This document shows positions 49,289-58,036 of a stretch of DNA of 64,000 nucleotides, one piece after another; position 1 is the stretch's first letter, and every line of letters starts with the position of its first letter. The position numbers were made by a program, and so were the translations under genes. Source of the stretch: JAJRXK01 sp964593155 (GTDB lineage: Bacteria > Krumholzibacteriota > Krumholzibacteriia > JAJRXK01); assembly GCA_964593155.1 (NCBI GenBank), contig CAZQHE010000001.1, positions 1 to 64,000 on the forward strand, in the 5' to 3' direction. The notes under the pieces were generated by a model, which saw only the letters and a list, made by a program, of their open reading frames with translations, searched no databases and was not told the origin of the DNA.

Positions 49289-51649
49289 TCAGCCCTCGAC
49301 CGAACCCAGTCCGTCGCGCAGCCGCTGCAGGCGAGCGGGGCGCTCCTCGACGAAGCGTTCGATTCCCTCGAGCAGACTGTCGGGATCGAGACGGGCCTCC
49401 TCGATCACCTCGTCGAGCTTGCCGCCGGTGCGCCACCGGTCGTCGAAGTCGCTGCTCATGGCGTACTCGTCGGCCAGGGGGTTGAACACCCAGTCGCGCA
49501 TCAGGCGACGGCTGCGGTTGGTGATGTAGGTCGAGTCCCAGCGATCGGCCGGGGGCAGCAGCCCTTCGCGGTAGCTCTCGGGCTGGGCGGCGAAGAGCTG
49601 CGGGCTGGGCACGGCCACGATCTTCACGTTCAGGCCCTTCTGGGCGAGCCGTGGCAGGAGTTCGAGCACGTTGGCGGTGCTCGTCGTTCCCTGCACGAGG
49701 ATGCATCCGCCGCGCGGCGTGCCCGCCTCGTAGTCGCGGATCAGGTAGGCGCCCTTCGCCGCGGCGAAGTGGTGCTCCATGCCCAGGGCGTCGCGGTCGG
49801 GGATGGTGACCGGCGGACGCGTCAGGTGAAGGGCCACGATCGGCCACGGACCGCGCAGCGCGGCCGCGAGCAGCACCGGGACCTCGTTGTACTCCCAGGG
49901 GTGGATGTCGCAGACGTGGCCGTCGGGGAAGAGCTGCGTGACGCCCGGGCCGAACACGCCGAAGTGCGTGCGGCTGTCGTCGGCGGTCTCCGGTCCGGAG
50001 TGGCCGGCCACCCAGATCACCTTGCCCGTCTTCAGCTCGCAGTCCTGGGCCAGCTGACTGAACAGGCGCATGGGGCCGTACTTCAGGTAGCTGAAGCTGC
50101 CGTAGGTCGAGCACGCACCGTAGAAGCCCAGGAACTCCCGCTCGGGATCGTCGCTCATGTTCACGCTGGCGATCCCGCAGCTGATGCCGCTGTTGGTGAA
50201 CTCGGTGATCTCCTGGGGCAGCAAGGAGCCCTCGGGATTCTCGTCGCGCTCGTAACGACCGAAGTTGTCGAGTCCGTCGAAGTCCTTGGCGAAGCCGCTG
50301 ATGTTGGTGGAGTCGGCCAGGTCGGCGCTCATGGCCAGGACCAGGGGACGTCCGTACTTCTGCTTGCACGTGCTGTTGAGGTAGCTGCCGAAGGTGGCCA
50401 GCGCGGCGCGGTTGGGTGCCTTCTCGCCGGGCTTCTTCCACATCGACCCGGGATAGTTCTCGAAGTCGAAGAGCGAGGCGTCGTTCGTCGGGTTGCCCTT
50501 GCCGCCGAGAGCGAACTGGGTCGGACGGGTGGGTACGCTCTCGCCGAGTTCGACCAGGCGGTTCGCCAGGTACTGCACGGTGTCGTCGTGCTTGCGCAGG
50601 ACCTGGGCCACCTTGGCCATGTTGGTCTTCACCTGCTCGTACAGGGCCTGCGGATCCTCGGGCGCGGGCTCTTCGAAGCCCTCGAACTCCACCCCGTACT
50701 TCTCCATGAAGGGCTTCTTGGTGGCCCAGTACTCGGGGCTGTTGGTCTTGTGTGGCGCCCCGTGGCTGGCGTAGTCGTACTTGCCGTACTCGCGGCCCTT
50801 GCGTGTGCGCATCCAGGCGACGCCCGGGCGGTTCTGCTTGTCCTCGCCGCGGGTCATGCCGAGCAGGGCGCGGGTGACGTCGGGCCAGTCGCTGCCGTTC
50901 TCGGCTCCGTGCACGCGAAAACCGTACGCCCCGAACCAGTCGTCGGGGGTGCCGGGAACCACGGTGCTCGCCGCGAAGGAGTCGATGCCGAAGTCGTTCC
51001 AGTCGAGCAGGTAGTTCAGGTTCGACAGTCCCAGGCCCCAGGCGCTGCTCTTGGTCTCGTGGTGGGCACCGGCCGTGTGGCCGCCCTCGCCCTCGTAGGC
51101 GAAGACGTTCACCTCGTCCATTCCTGCCCGCTTCAGGGCCATGGCGATGCCCGCGGCCGGTGGCGCGCCGTGGCCGCTCGGGCCGGTGTTCGCCTTGAAG
51201 AACAGGGTCTTGCCCTCCATCTCGGCGTGGCCGGCCAGCCCGCCGCGCCGGCGGAAGGCGAGCAGGTCCTCCCAGACGAGCTGACGCTCCTCGGCGCGGG
51301 GGACGGCGTACCGCTCGTCGCCGGTCTGTTCGAGCAGGTAGCGCAGCGCCTCGTTGTAGACGGGTAGCGTGGCGTACACCAGTGGCGCGCAGTGACCGGC
51401 CACGAGCACGAAGCGGTCGCCGAAGGCCAGCTCGGGCCGGCGGACGTCCCAGCGCATGGCGCCGCTCAGGGTGAGCGCGACGAGGCCGTGCACCTTCGAG
51501 CGACTGCCGCCTGGGTGCCCGCTCTGCCGGTAGTTCAGCATCATGTCGATGTACTGGTCGATGCAGTCCTTGATCACTTCCCAGTGCGGGTAGTTGGCCT
51601 GCTGCTCGCGGACCAGGGCCTCCAGATCGGGTCCGGTGGTGGTGCTCAC
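49289..51649 (-). CDS. transketolase, long divergent form
   Basis: The 786-residue product exceeds the roughly 660 of the usual enzyme. SGHPGGSRSKVH (44-54) is the transketolase N-terminal signature. The thiamine-diphosphate magnesium motif reads GEGGHTAG with Glu 188 where GDG normally has Asp, and Asn 218 in DWNDF as the likely second ligand. A central Pyr domain (LVLAMSADLADST, TEFTNSGISCGIASVNMSDD) and a C-terminal transketolase domain complete it. It moves two-carbon ketol units in the pentose phosphate pathway. The start is GTG 51649. Related long forms occur in other bacteria, so this is a variant, not a fusion. Confidence 0.88.
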   Translation of the reverse strand: MSTTTGPDLEALVREQQANYPHWEVIKDCIDQYIDMMLNYRQSGHPGGSRSKVHGLVALTLSGAMRWDVRRPELAFGDRFVLVAGHCAPLVYATLPVYNEALRYLLEQTGDERYAVPRAEERQLVWEDLLAFRRRGGLAGHAEMEGKTLFFKANTGPSGHGAPPAAGIAMALKRAGMDEVNVFAYEGEGGHTAGAHHETKSSAWGLGLSNLNYLLDWNDFGIDSFAASTVVPGTPDDWFGAYGFRVHGAENGSDWPDVTRALLGMTRGEDKQNRPGVAWMRTRKGREYGKYDYASHGAPHKTNSPEYWATKKPFMEKYGVEFEGFEEPAPEDPQALYEQVKTNMAKVAQVLRKHDDTVQYLANRLVELGESVPTRPTQFALGGKGNPTNDASLFDFENYPGSMWKKPGEKAPNRAALATFGSYLNSTCKQKYGRPLVLAMSADLADSTNISGFAKDFDGLDNFGRYERDENPEGSLLPQEITEFTNSGISCGIASVNMSDDPEREFLGFYGACSTYGSFSYLKYGPMRLFSQLAQDCELKTGKVIWVAGHSGPETADDSRTHFGVFGPGVTQLFPDGHVCDIHPWEYNEVPVLLAAALRGPWPIVALHLTRPPVTIPDRDALGMEHHFAAAKGAYLIRDYEAGTPRGGCILVQGTTSTANVLELLPRLAQKGLNVKIVAVPSPQLFAAQPESYREGLLPPADRWDSTYITNRSRRLMRDWVFNPLADEYAMSSDFDDRWRTGGKLDEVIEEARLDPDSLLEGIERFVEERPARLQRLRDGLGSVEG

Positions 51650-51856
51650 GGCGCGCCTCGCTGGTTTCGGGTGAGGGAGATCGGGGCCGGAAGTCGTTCC
51701 GCCGCAACGGAAAAGGACGGTCGGGCCGACGCGCGGGCGTTCGGGACGCACACGCGTCGGAAGTTTGTCACAGGCCCCGGGGGCCGGCAACACCGCCCGG
51801 TCGCGTTTTCGCTCGATTTTCGGCTCAGCAGTGTGACCTCGGTCCGCCGCGCGGGC

Positions 51857-52486
51857 TCACACCGCGAAGTCCAGCGACGCGAGTTCTCGCCGGAGGTCGT
51901 CCACCGTCTCGAAGCGATGGGTCCGGATCCCGAGGGCGCGGGCGCCGGCGAGGTTCTCGTCGCGGTCGTCGGTGAACCAGGCCCGGCCGGCGTCGACGGC
52001 GAGTCCGTCGAGGGCGTGGCGGAAGATGGCGGGCTCGGGTTTGAGCGCCCCGACCTCGTGGCTGACGCTCACGTGGTCGAAGCGTTCCCGCAGTCCGAGC
52101 CGACGCTCGAGGGTTCCGAAGTGCAGGGGATTGGTGTTCGACACCAGGGCGAGCCCTGCCTGCGGGCGGAGGCGGTCCACGAGGTCGAGCGCCGCGGGCC
52201 AGGGGTCGAACATGTCGCACCAGAGTTCCACGAACCACGCGTCGTCGATGTGTCGGTCGGGATCGAAGCGCGCGTGGAGGGACTCGAGGAACGCGGCGTC
52301 GTCGATCACACCGCGGTCGTACGCATCGACGGGGCCTTGGGGATCGAGCACCCAGTCCACGACCTCGTCGACGGTGACGCCGTCGATGCGGTCGGCGAGA
52401 CGGCGCAGGGAGTCGTTCCAGTCGTAGCCGACGAGCACCAGGCCGAGGTCGAAGAGCAGGGCGTCGGGACGTCGCCGGTCGCTCAT
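51857..52486 (-). CDS. HAD-superfamily phosphatase (YihX-like)
   Basis: The 209-residue product has motif I LLFDLGLVLVGYDW with nucleophile Asp 13; Gly replaces the second Asp of DxD, as in E. coli YihX (FDLGNVIV). Motif II is ALVSNTNPLHF, the lysine is in GALKPEPAIF and motif IV is FTDDRDENLAGARALG. YihX is an alpha-glucose-1-phosphatase; the substrate here is not known. The ATG overlaps the stop of the large TPR gene (ATGA). Confidence 0.9.
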   Translation of the reverse strand: MSDRRRPDALLFDLGLVLVGYDWNDSLRRLADRIDGVTVDEVVDWVLDPQGPVDAYDRGVIDDAAFLESLHARFDPDRHIDDAWFVELWCDMFDPWPAALDLVDRLRPQAGLALVSNTNPLHFGTLERRLGLRERFDHVSVSHEVGALKPEPAIFRHALDGLAVDAGRAWFTDDRDENLAGARALGIRTHRFETVDDLRRELASLDFAV

Positions 52487-54150
52487 CGGCCGCTCGTGCG
52501 CAGCTCTTCGGCGATCGCGTAGTACTCGTTCGCGGTCTCCTCGTCGCCGAGGTTCGTGTAGCAGATCGCCATGTTCACGTACACGGCCCGCGTCTCGCGG
52601 ATGGCCAGTGTCTTCTCGTACTGCAACAGCGCGTCCTCGAGACGGCCGGCCAGCTGCATCGACAGGGCCAGGTTGTAGCTGATCGCGTAGCTGCCGGGTT
52701 CGAGTTCGAGCGCCTTGCGGTAGGCCTCGATGGCCTGGTCGTAGCGTTCGATCTCGCGCAGGGCGTTGCCCAGGCTGTAGTGCGCCCGCCAGTTGCCGGG
52801 TTCGAGGGCGGCGACCATCTGGAAGTTCTTCGCCGCGTCGCGGTGTTCGTCGATCTTCGCCTGCGCGAAGCCCAGCTGGTAGAGGTCGCGGGCGTCGGGG
52901 CCGAAGCGATCGATCAACCGCTGGTAGATGTCTGCGGCGTCGGCGAAGTCGTCGATCTTGCGGTAGGCGGTTCCCAGCGCGCGGTAGGCGTCCTTGCGGC
53001 TCGGGTCGAGTTCGACGGCGCGTTCGAGATGGGGGATCGCCTCGCGGAAGCGGCTCTTCTTGCTGAGCACCACCCCCATGTTGTAGGAGGCTGCCGCACC
53101 GCCCTCGCCGAGCTCGACGGCGCGGGCCAGCGCTTCGGCCGCGCCCTGGGTGTCGCCCAGGCTGGCGAGCACCTCGCCCAGGTTCGCGTTCACGCCGGGA
53201 AACTCCGGGTCGATGGCGACGGCCTTGCGGTAGGCGCTGGCTGCGCCGCGCAGGTCGTTCTCCTGCTCCTTCACCAGACCGTCGAGGAAATGCACCATGG
53301 CCGAGTCCGGCCGGCGCGTGCGGGCTTCGTCGACCAGCTCGCGGGCGGCGGCCACCTTCCCGGCGTCGAGCAGCTGACGCGCGGGCTGCAGCCACGCCGC
53401 GTCCTTGTCGCTGCCCATGGCCCGGACCTCGGCCCAGTTCTCCAGCGCGTCCTCGGGGCGGTCGTCCTCGACGGCGAGCCGAGCGCGCTCCATGTACGCG
53501 AACTCGATGGTGTCGCGCAGGTCCTCACCGCCCTCGGTGTCGAGCAGGCCTGGCCGCGACTCCAGGGTGCGGGCCAGCTGCCCCAGCTCATCGTAGGTCG
53601 CCTCGCGGTCCTCTCCCACGTAGGACTTCGTGTATTCCTTCAGCAGGGCCACGGCGTCCTCGGCGGTGACGCCCTCGGCCTCGGTCCCCTCGAGCCAGAT
53701 CGTCCGCGCGGCCTCGACGTTGCCGGTCCGAAGCTCGGCCTGGCCGAGCAGGGCGTGCCCGCGGACGTCGTCGGGGGCCATCGTGCGGTAGGTGGCCAGG
53801 GGGACCTTCGCCTCTTCCCAGCGTTCCATGCGGACCAGGACCATGCCCAGGTTCAGGTGCGAGCCCGGCTCCTGCGGGGCGGCCTGCAGCGCGCTGATGA
53901 AGGCATCGCGGGCGGCGTCGAGCATGCCTTCCTCGGTGTACAGGATTCCCAGGCGCGTCCAGGCGTCCGCGTTGGTCGGGTCCTCCTCGATCGCGTTCTC
54001 GAGGTCCAGGATCCGGACCGCGGAGTCGGCCGCGGGATCGGTGCCCGCGGTGTCGGGGGCTGCCGTCTGCGCCTGCACAGGGCCGGCAGCGGCGAGCGCG
54101 AGCACGCCGAGGGCGATCAGGGACACCAGTGCGTTGGTTCGACGTGCCAT
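52483..54150 (-). CDS. exported TPR-repeat protein
   Basis: The 555-residue product has a signal peptide (ALVSLIALGVLALAAAGPVQAQ) and about twelve tetratricopeptide repeats spread over two blocks, residues about 50-180 and 250-550 (for example DAWTRLGILYTEEGMLDAAR and YRALGTAYRKIDDFADAADI). It should be periplasmic or envelope-associated and act as a docking scaffold. No catalytic motif is seen. It shares a start-stop overlap with the HAD gene downstream and lies after trpS, from which a weak terminator separates it. Confidence 0.88.
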   Translation of the reverse strand: MARRTNALVSLIALGVLALAAAGPVQAQTAAPDTAGTDPAADSAVRILDLENAIEEDPTNADAWTRLGILYTEEGMLDAARDAFISALQAAPQEPGSHLNLGMVLVRMERWEEAKVPLATYRTMAPDDVRGHALLGQAELRTGNVEAARTIWLEGTEAEGVTAEDAVALLKEYTKSYVGEDREATYDELGQLARTLESRPGLLDTEGGEDLRDTIEFAYMERARLAVEDDRPEDALENWAEVRAMGSDKDAAWLQPARQLLDAGKVAAARELVDEARTRRPDSAMVHFLDGLVKEQENDLRGAASAYRKAVAIDPEFPGVNANLGEVLASLGDTQGAAEALARAVELGEGGAAASYNMGVVLSKKSRFREAIPHLERAVELDPSRKDAYRALGTAYRKIDDFADAADIYQRLIDRFGPDARDLYQLGFAQAKIDEHRDAAKNFQMVAALEPGNWRAHYSLGNALREIERYDQAIEAYRKALELEPGSYAISYNLALSMQLAGRLEDALLQYEKTLAIRETRAVYVNMAICYTNLGDEETANEYYAIAEELRTSGR

Positions 54151-54254
54151 GGTTCCTCGTGCCGGGAGTCGGGCGGGAAGGGTCGGCCGCACCCCCGTGC
54201 GACCGCCCGCAGAAGATGCCGTAGCGCGGGGACCGTCGCAACGGCTCCTGGCTT

Positions 54255-54280
54255 GAACCCCGTCCGGACGACCGGGGTTC
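54255..54280 (-). terminator. terminator after trpS
   Basis: GAACCCCG and CGGGGTTC pair perfectly around a 10-base loop, 6 bases past the trpS stop on the minus strand. Confidence 0.55.
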
Positions 54281-54285
54281 CGCGC

Positions 54286-55266
54286 TCAGACGGGCCGGCC
54301 GAGCAGGCCGGTTGCCTCGCGGCAGCGCTCGAGCGTGGCGCGGGCGATCTCGCGCGCCCTCCGGGCCCCGTCGCGGAGGACGTCCTCGACGGTGTCGGGA
54401 TGGGCCACCAGGTCCTCGCGCTTGTCGCGAGCCGCGGCGAAGGTCTCGTCGATGCGGGCCAGCAGACGCTTCTTCGCGTCGCCGTAGCCGATGGATCCGG
54501 TGCGATAGGCATCTACCATGGCCGCGACCTCTTCGTCGGTCGCGAAGAGCCGGTACAGCGACAGGACGTTGTCGTCTTCCACGGGAAGCGGCTGCCCCAG
54601 TTCGATCGGCTGGGTCACGACGCCCATCACCGCCTTCTTGAGCTTCTTGCCCGCCGCGAAGATCTCGATGGTGTTGCCGTAGCTCTTGCTCATCTTCGCG
54701 CCGTCGGTGCCGGGCACCCTGGGCGTGGGCGACAGCTGCCACTCGGGTCGCTTCAAAAGGTCGTCGCCGAAGGCCGCGTTGAAGGACTGCGCCATGTCCT
54801 GCGTCATCTCGACGTGCTGCACCTGGTCCTGCCCGACCGGCACCACGTCGGCGTCGACGATCAGGATGTCGGACGCCATCAACACGGGGTAGTAGAAGAG
54901 CCCGACGCGCGGGGTGATGCCGCGGGCGACCTTGTCCTTGTAGCTGTGCGCGCGCTCGAGCAGCCCCATGCCGGTGACGCTGGCCAGCAGCCACGCGAGT
55001 TCCTGCACCTCGGGTACGTCGCTCTGCCGGTAGAACATCGTGCGCTCGGGATCGAGACCCAGGGAGAGGTAGGCGATGGCCACGTCGCGGACGTTCTCGC
55101 GCAGGGTCGACGCATCGTGCACGGTGGTCAGTGCATGGTAGTCGGCGATGAAGTAGCAGCACTGGTTGCCGGAGGGTTCCTGCAGCTCGATGTGCTGCTT
55201 GATGGCCCCGAACCAGTTGCCCAGGTGGAGTTTTCCGGAGGGCTGGACGCCGGACAGGATCCGCAT
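54286..55266 (-). CDS. trpS: tryptophan-tRNA ligase
   Basis: The 326-residue class I synthetase charges tRNA(Trp). The HIGH-type motif is PSGKLHLGNW (residues 9-18) and KMSKS is in GAKMSKSYGN (about residue 193). GQDQVQHVEMTQDMA is the family tryptophan/ATP pocket region. Length is typical. The start is ATG 55266, facing the flagellar-type gene across a 287-base divergent region that also holds a sigma-28-like promoter. Confidence 0.97.
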   Translation of the reverse strand: MRILSGVQPSGKLHLGNWFGAIKQHIELQEPSGNQCCYFIADYHALTTVHDASTLRENVRDVAIAYLSLGLDPERTMFYRQSDVPEVQELAWLLASVTGMGLLERAHSYKDKVARGITPRVGLFYYPVLMASDILIVDADVVPVGQDQVQHVEMTQDMAQSFNAAFGDDLLKRPEWQLSPTPRVPGTDGAKMSKSYGNTIEIFAAGKKLKKAVMGVVTQPIELGQPLPVEDDNVLSLYRLFATDEEVAAMVDAYRTGSIGYGDAKKRLLARIDETFAAARDKREDLVAHPDTVEDVLRDGARRAREIARATLERCREATGLLGRPV

Positions 55267-55399
55267 GCGACACGCTCGTTCGGACGGAGGAGCAGGGTGC
55301 GTGGTGGACGAGGACTCCTCGCGGCGCCGCCGCGGGACCGAGCAGGCTAGCCCGGCCGCTCCCGGGTGGTCAACCGCGTGCGGAGGAATCTGCCCACCA

Positions 55400-55414
55400 A
55401 GGAAACTTTTTCCT
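55400..55414. promoter_or_regulatory. AGGAAA-CTT-TTTCCT palindrome
   Basis: A perfect 6+6 inverted repeat abuts the -35 element of the sigma-28-like promoter, sharing one base with it. It is AT-rich for this DNA and could be an operator in the divergent region; no binder is known. Confidence 0.35.
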
Positions 55415-55440
55415 CAAGTCCGGCACGCATCTTCCGATAG
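55414..55440 (+). promoter_or_regulatory. sigma-28 (FliA)-type promoter
   Basis: TCAAGTCC-N11-TCCGATAG fits the flagellar sigma-28 consensus TAAAGTTT-N11-GCCGATAA in spacing and in the key TnAAGT and CCGATA parts. It lies 113 bases before the start of a flagellar-rod-like gene, which supports the call. The transcript would begin near 55447. Confidence 0.6.
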
Positions 55441-55553
55441 CAGAGGGTGAGCGCACGAGGGAACCTCTCCCTCCGTCCTGGGCGAGGGCGGGGGGAGAGG
55501 GAATCACCGCGCAACCGCTCTTTGCCCGCGGGGGGCGATCGGAGGCGGGTAGT

Positions 55554-56018
55554 ATGGACATCGGTTCCATCGTTGCCAGTGGCATGCAGGCGATGCGGCA
55601 GAAGGCCGACGCGCATGCGCACAACGTCGCCAACGCACGCACCCCCGGATACCAACGGCTGGCCGTCCGCACGACGGAGAGACCTCGTGGCGGCGTCGGT
55701 CTCTCGGTCGAGCGCGAGCCGAGCCGGGTGTCCACCCGGGGAGAAGGCGAGCTGCCGCCGGCCTCGGCGGACGGTGGCTCTCCCGCGGGCAATGTCTCCG
55801 CCGCGGATCCCGGTCGCGTGGATCCGCAGGAAGTTCGACCCGAAGCAGAGGAAGGTGCAGCATCATCGAGCGACGAGGCGGTCGCCCGGGGAGCGGACGC
55901 CGACCTGGTGACGGACATGACCGGCATGAACGAGGCGGCACGAAGCACGGAGATGCTGGCCGCGGTGTATCGACGTCACGATGAGGCACTGGGTACGGTG
56001 ATCGACGCCTTCGGGTGA
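55554..56018 (+). CDS. flagellar basal-body rod (FlgC-like) protein, orphan
   Basis: The 154-residue product begins IVASGMQAMRQKADAHAHNV followed by ANARTPGYQR, the Flg_bb_rod pattern, and ends DLVTDMTGMNEAARSTEMLA and HDEALGTVIDAFG, the rod C-terminal helix. Between them is a low-complexity Gly/Pro/Glu stretch instead of a normal folded middle. Full-length FlgC is of similar length, but no other rod, hook or ring gene is here. It may be a true FlgC-like rod subunit in a dispersed flagellar set, or a recruited relative. A sigma-28-type promoter precedes it and a terminator follows. Confidence 0.8.
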   Translation: MDIGSIVASGMQAMRQKADAHAHNVANARTPGYQRLAVRTTERPRGGVGLSVEREPSRVSTRGEGELPPASADGGSPAGNVSAADPGRVDPQEVRPEAEEGAASSSDEAVARGADADLVTDMTGMNEAARSTEMLAAVYRRHDEALGTVIDAFG

Positions 56019-56070
56019 CCGGAGGACTCCCGGCCGGGGACGCCCGGTCGGAAGAGGAAATCAACCACCG

Positions 56071-56100
56071 CGGGCCGCGTCCGGATTCGGGCGCGGCCCG
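56071..56100 (+). terminator. terminator after flagellar-rod-like gene
   Basis: CGGGCCGCGTCCG and CGGGCGCGGCCCG form a 13-base-pair stem with one G-U pair and loop GATT. It separates the rod-like gene from the deacetylase gene at 56160. Confidence 0.75.
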
Positions 56101-56159
56101 TCGCGTAGGGCTCTGGGCCCTTGCCGATTGTTGTTACAACGATTACCTACCCTCGACCC

Positions 56160-56882
56160 ATGAACACGATCGCGAGCGACACCACCTACGACGTCCTCTG
56201 CGTCGGGGCCCACCCGGACGACGTGGAGATGGCCATGGGCGGCACCGTGGCCGGACTGGTCGACGCCGGTCACCGCGTCGCCGTCGTCGTGCACACCCAC
56301 GGCGAGATGGGCACCTTCGGCGATGCCGAGACCCGCGTGCGCGAGGCCCGCGCCGCGGCCGAGGTCCTCGGCGTGGACCTCCGGATCCTCGAGCACCCCG
56401 ACGGCGCCCTGCGGGACACGCTCGGATCCCGCCACGAGATGGTGTCGATCCTCCGCGAGCTCCGGCCGCAGCTCGTCTTCGCGCCCTACCCGCACGCACG
56501 GACCGGGGCCCTCGACGGACGGGCCAACGTCGACCATCTCGCCTGCGGGATCATCGTCCGCGAGGCGACGAAGCTCGCACGCTTCCGCCGACTGATGCCC
56601 GAGGTGGAACCGCACACCGTGCGACGCCTCTTCTACTACATGCTGCCCGACGACGTGCTGCCGTCCTTCGTGGTCGACGTGTCCGACCACCGCGAGCGGC
56701 TCGAGGCCGCGATCTCGGCCTACGCCTCGCAGATGCAGATCCGCCGCGGCGAGCGGCGTGTCCTCGACATGCTCCTGCTGCTCCGCCAGCACGCGGGGCT
56801 GCGCATCCACGCCGAACTCGGCGAGGGTTTCGTGAGCGTCGAACCGCTGAGTGGTCCGGCCGAGAGCCTGATGCGGATCTGA
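56160..56882 (+). CDS. PIG-L/LmbE deacetylase, BshB1-like
   Basis: The 240-residue metal-dependent deacetylase has the zinc motif GAHPDDVEMAMGG and, further on, NVDHLACGI with the third zinc histidine. VVDVSDHRERLEAAISAYAS and AELGEGFVSVEPL match the bacillithiol deacetylase BshB1 (AxxYxSQ and YAEGFxxxRP-like ends). BshB1 removes the acetyl group from GlcNAc-malate in bacillithiol synthesis. No bshA or bshC is nearby, so other N-acetylglucosamine substrates are possible. An AT-rich stretch at about 56127-56150 probably holds its promoter. Confidence 0.85.
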   Translation: MNTIASDTTYDVLCVGAHPDDVEMAMGGTVAGLVDAGHRVAVVVHTHGEMGTFGDAETRVREARAAAEVLGVDLRILEHPDGALRDTLGSRHEMVSILRELRPQLVFAPYPHARTGALDGRANVDHLACGIIVREATKLARFRRLMPEVEPHTVRRLFYYMLPDDVLPSFVVDVSDHRERLEAAISAYASQMQIRRGERRVLDMLLLLRQHAGLRIHAELGEGFVSVEPLSGPAESLMRI

Positions 56883-56926
56883 CCGCCGGGCCCGGATCTT
56901 GAATCGTGATCCGTGACCGGTCGCGC

Positions 56927-56953
56927 TCGAGTGAGCGACCCTTCGTGCCGATG
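56927..56953 (+). promoter_or_regulatory. possible sigma-28-like promoter
   Basis: TCGAG and GCCGATG are 21 bases apart start to start (CCGATG from 56948), one base more than in the better site at 55414. A transcript would begin near 56960, right before the GAGGAGG of the next gene. Both words are common in GC-rich DNA, so the call is weak. Confidence 0.3.
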
Positions 56954-56976
56954 TCCGGGACGAGGAGGCAGTTCGC

Positions 56977-57474
56977 GTGGATCCGACGCTCGACAACCGC
57001 ATGATCCTCGGGGGGATGGGGAACCTGCGCCTCGCACCGCACGTGCGCGCGGGGCGGGGTGTCGCGCCCGTGCCGAGCGTGGGCGCGGGTCCGCGGACGT
57101 CCGCCACCCCGGACGGATCTGCCGCTTCGGCCGCCGCAGGGGAACGGGTCTCGATCTCGTCGGAGGCCCGCGCGGCCTTCGAGCAGGCCCTGGGGCGGGC
57201 GGCCGGGGCCGAGAACCGCTCCGGATCGAGCGAGGTCGCACGTGCTCCAGAACCGCCTCCGTGGTCGGCCGAGGGCATCGATCCGAGACTTCCGGCGCCC
57301 GGCGAGCTGCAGGAAACGGCGCCGCCGATGGCCACCGGAGACCGGGCGCGTGTCGCCTCGGCGCTCGCCGCGTACACGGAATCCGCCGAACCTTCGCACG
57401 CCGCACCCCCGAGCGGCCCGTCACCCGGTGACGTCGAACCGGCGACGAGGCTGCCCGCGGGGCTGTATGCCTGA
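56977..57474 (+). CDS. small protein of unknown function with VSISSEAR motif
   Basis: The start is GTG 56977, with GAGGAGG ending 8 bases before it. The 165-residue product is Pro/Ala/Gly-rich and mostly disordered, apart from GERVSISSEARAAFEQALG, which resembles the short helix found in flagellar anti-sigma (FlgM-like) or SprA-related proteins. The N-terminal NRMILGGMGNLRL has no match I know. The possible sigma-28-like promoter and the rod-like gene 1 kb upstream make a motility link plausible, but it is inference. Confidence 0.6.
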   Translation: MDPTLDNRMILGGMGNLRLAPHVRAGRGVAPVPSVGAGPRTSATPDGSAASAAAGERVSISSEARAAFEQALGRAAGAENRSGSSEVARAPEPPPWSAEGIDPRLPAPGELQETAPPMATGDRARVASALAAYTESAEPSHAAPPSGPSPGDVEPATRLPAGLYA

Positions 57475-57526
57475 TCCACGGACCGGCATGGTCCCGCGGA
57501 GGTGGGTGCGCTAGGCTCGCCGGACC

Positions 57527-57922
57527 ATGGAAACCACCCTGCGTTGGACCCTGCGCCTGAGCGCGCTCTACGATCTCGCGGCCCTCGGCGTGCTGCTCGC
57601 CATGCCGGCGTGGCTGTTCGTCCTGTTCTCCCACCCGCGGCCCGAAGACCCCTTCCTCTTCCGGTTGGCCGGTCTGCCGCTGCTGATGGCGCCCGTCGTG
57701 TACTGGATGGCGTCGAACGGTCCGCTCGAGCGCCCTTCGCTCGTGAGGGCGTCGATCCGGCTGCGCGTGGTCGGGGCGCTGGGGATCACCGCGGTCGTCC
57801 TGTGGCACCGGCCACCCGGCGCCCTGGCCTACTGGAGCTTCGTGGTCGCCGATCTGATCTGGGCCGCTCTGGTGGCGTGGCAGTGGAGGGGGGCGGCCAC
57901 CCGGGTCGTCGGACGGGTGTAG
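57527..57922 (+). CDS. small four-helix membrane protein
   Basis: The 131-residue product has four hydrophobic helices (LRLSALYDLAALGVLLAMPA, LFRLAGLPLLMAPVVYWMAS, LRVVGALGITAVVLWH, LAYWSFVVADLIWAALVAWQ) and short polar loops. It resembles unassigned small integral membrane proteins, and no conserved motif allows a role to be named. It lies in the direction of the amidase gene, 114 bases before its start. Confidence 0.75.
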   Translation: METTLRWTLRLSALYDLAALGVLLAMPAWLFVLFSHPRPEDPFLFRLAGLPLLMAPVVYWMASNGPLERPSLVRASIRLRVVGALGITAVVLWHRPPGALAYWSFVVADLIWAALVAWQWRGAATRVVGRV

Positions 57923-58036
57923 ACGTCCTGGAGTTCCGAGACGGATGGGGGACCCACCCATCGGCTGCATCGTCCTTCCACGCGTTCTCGTGGCAACCCC
58001 TGCGTGCGATCGTGCCGTTCATCGGAAGGCGGCACG

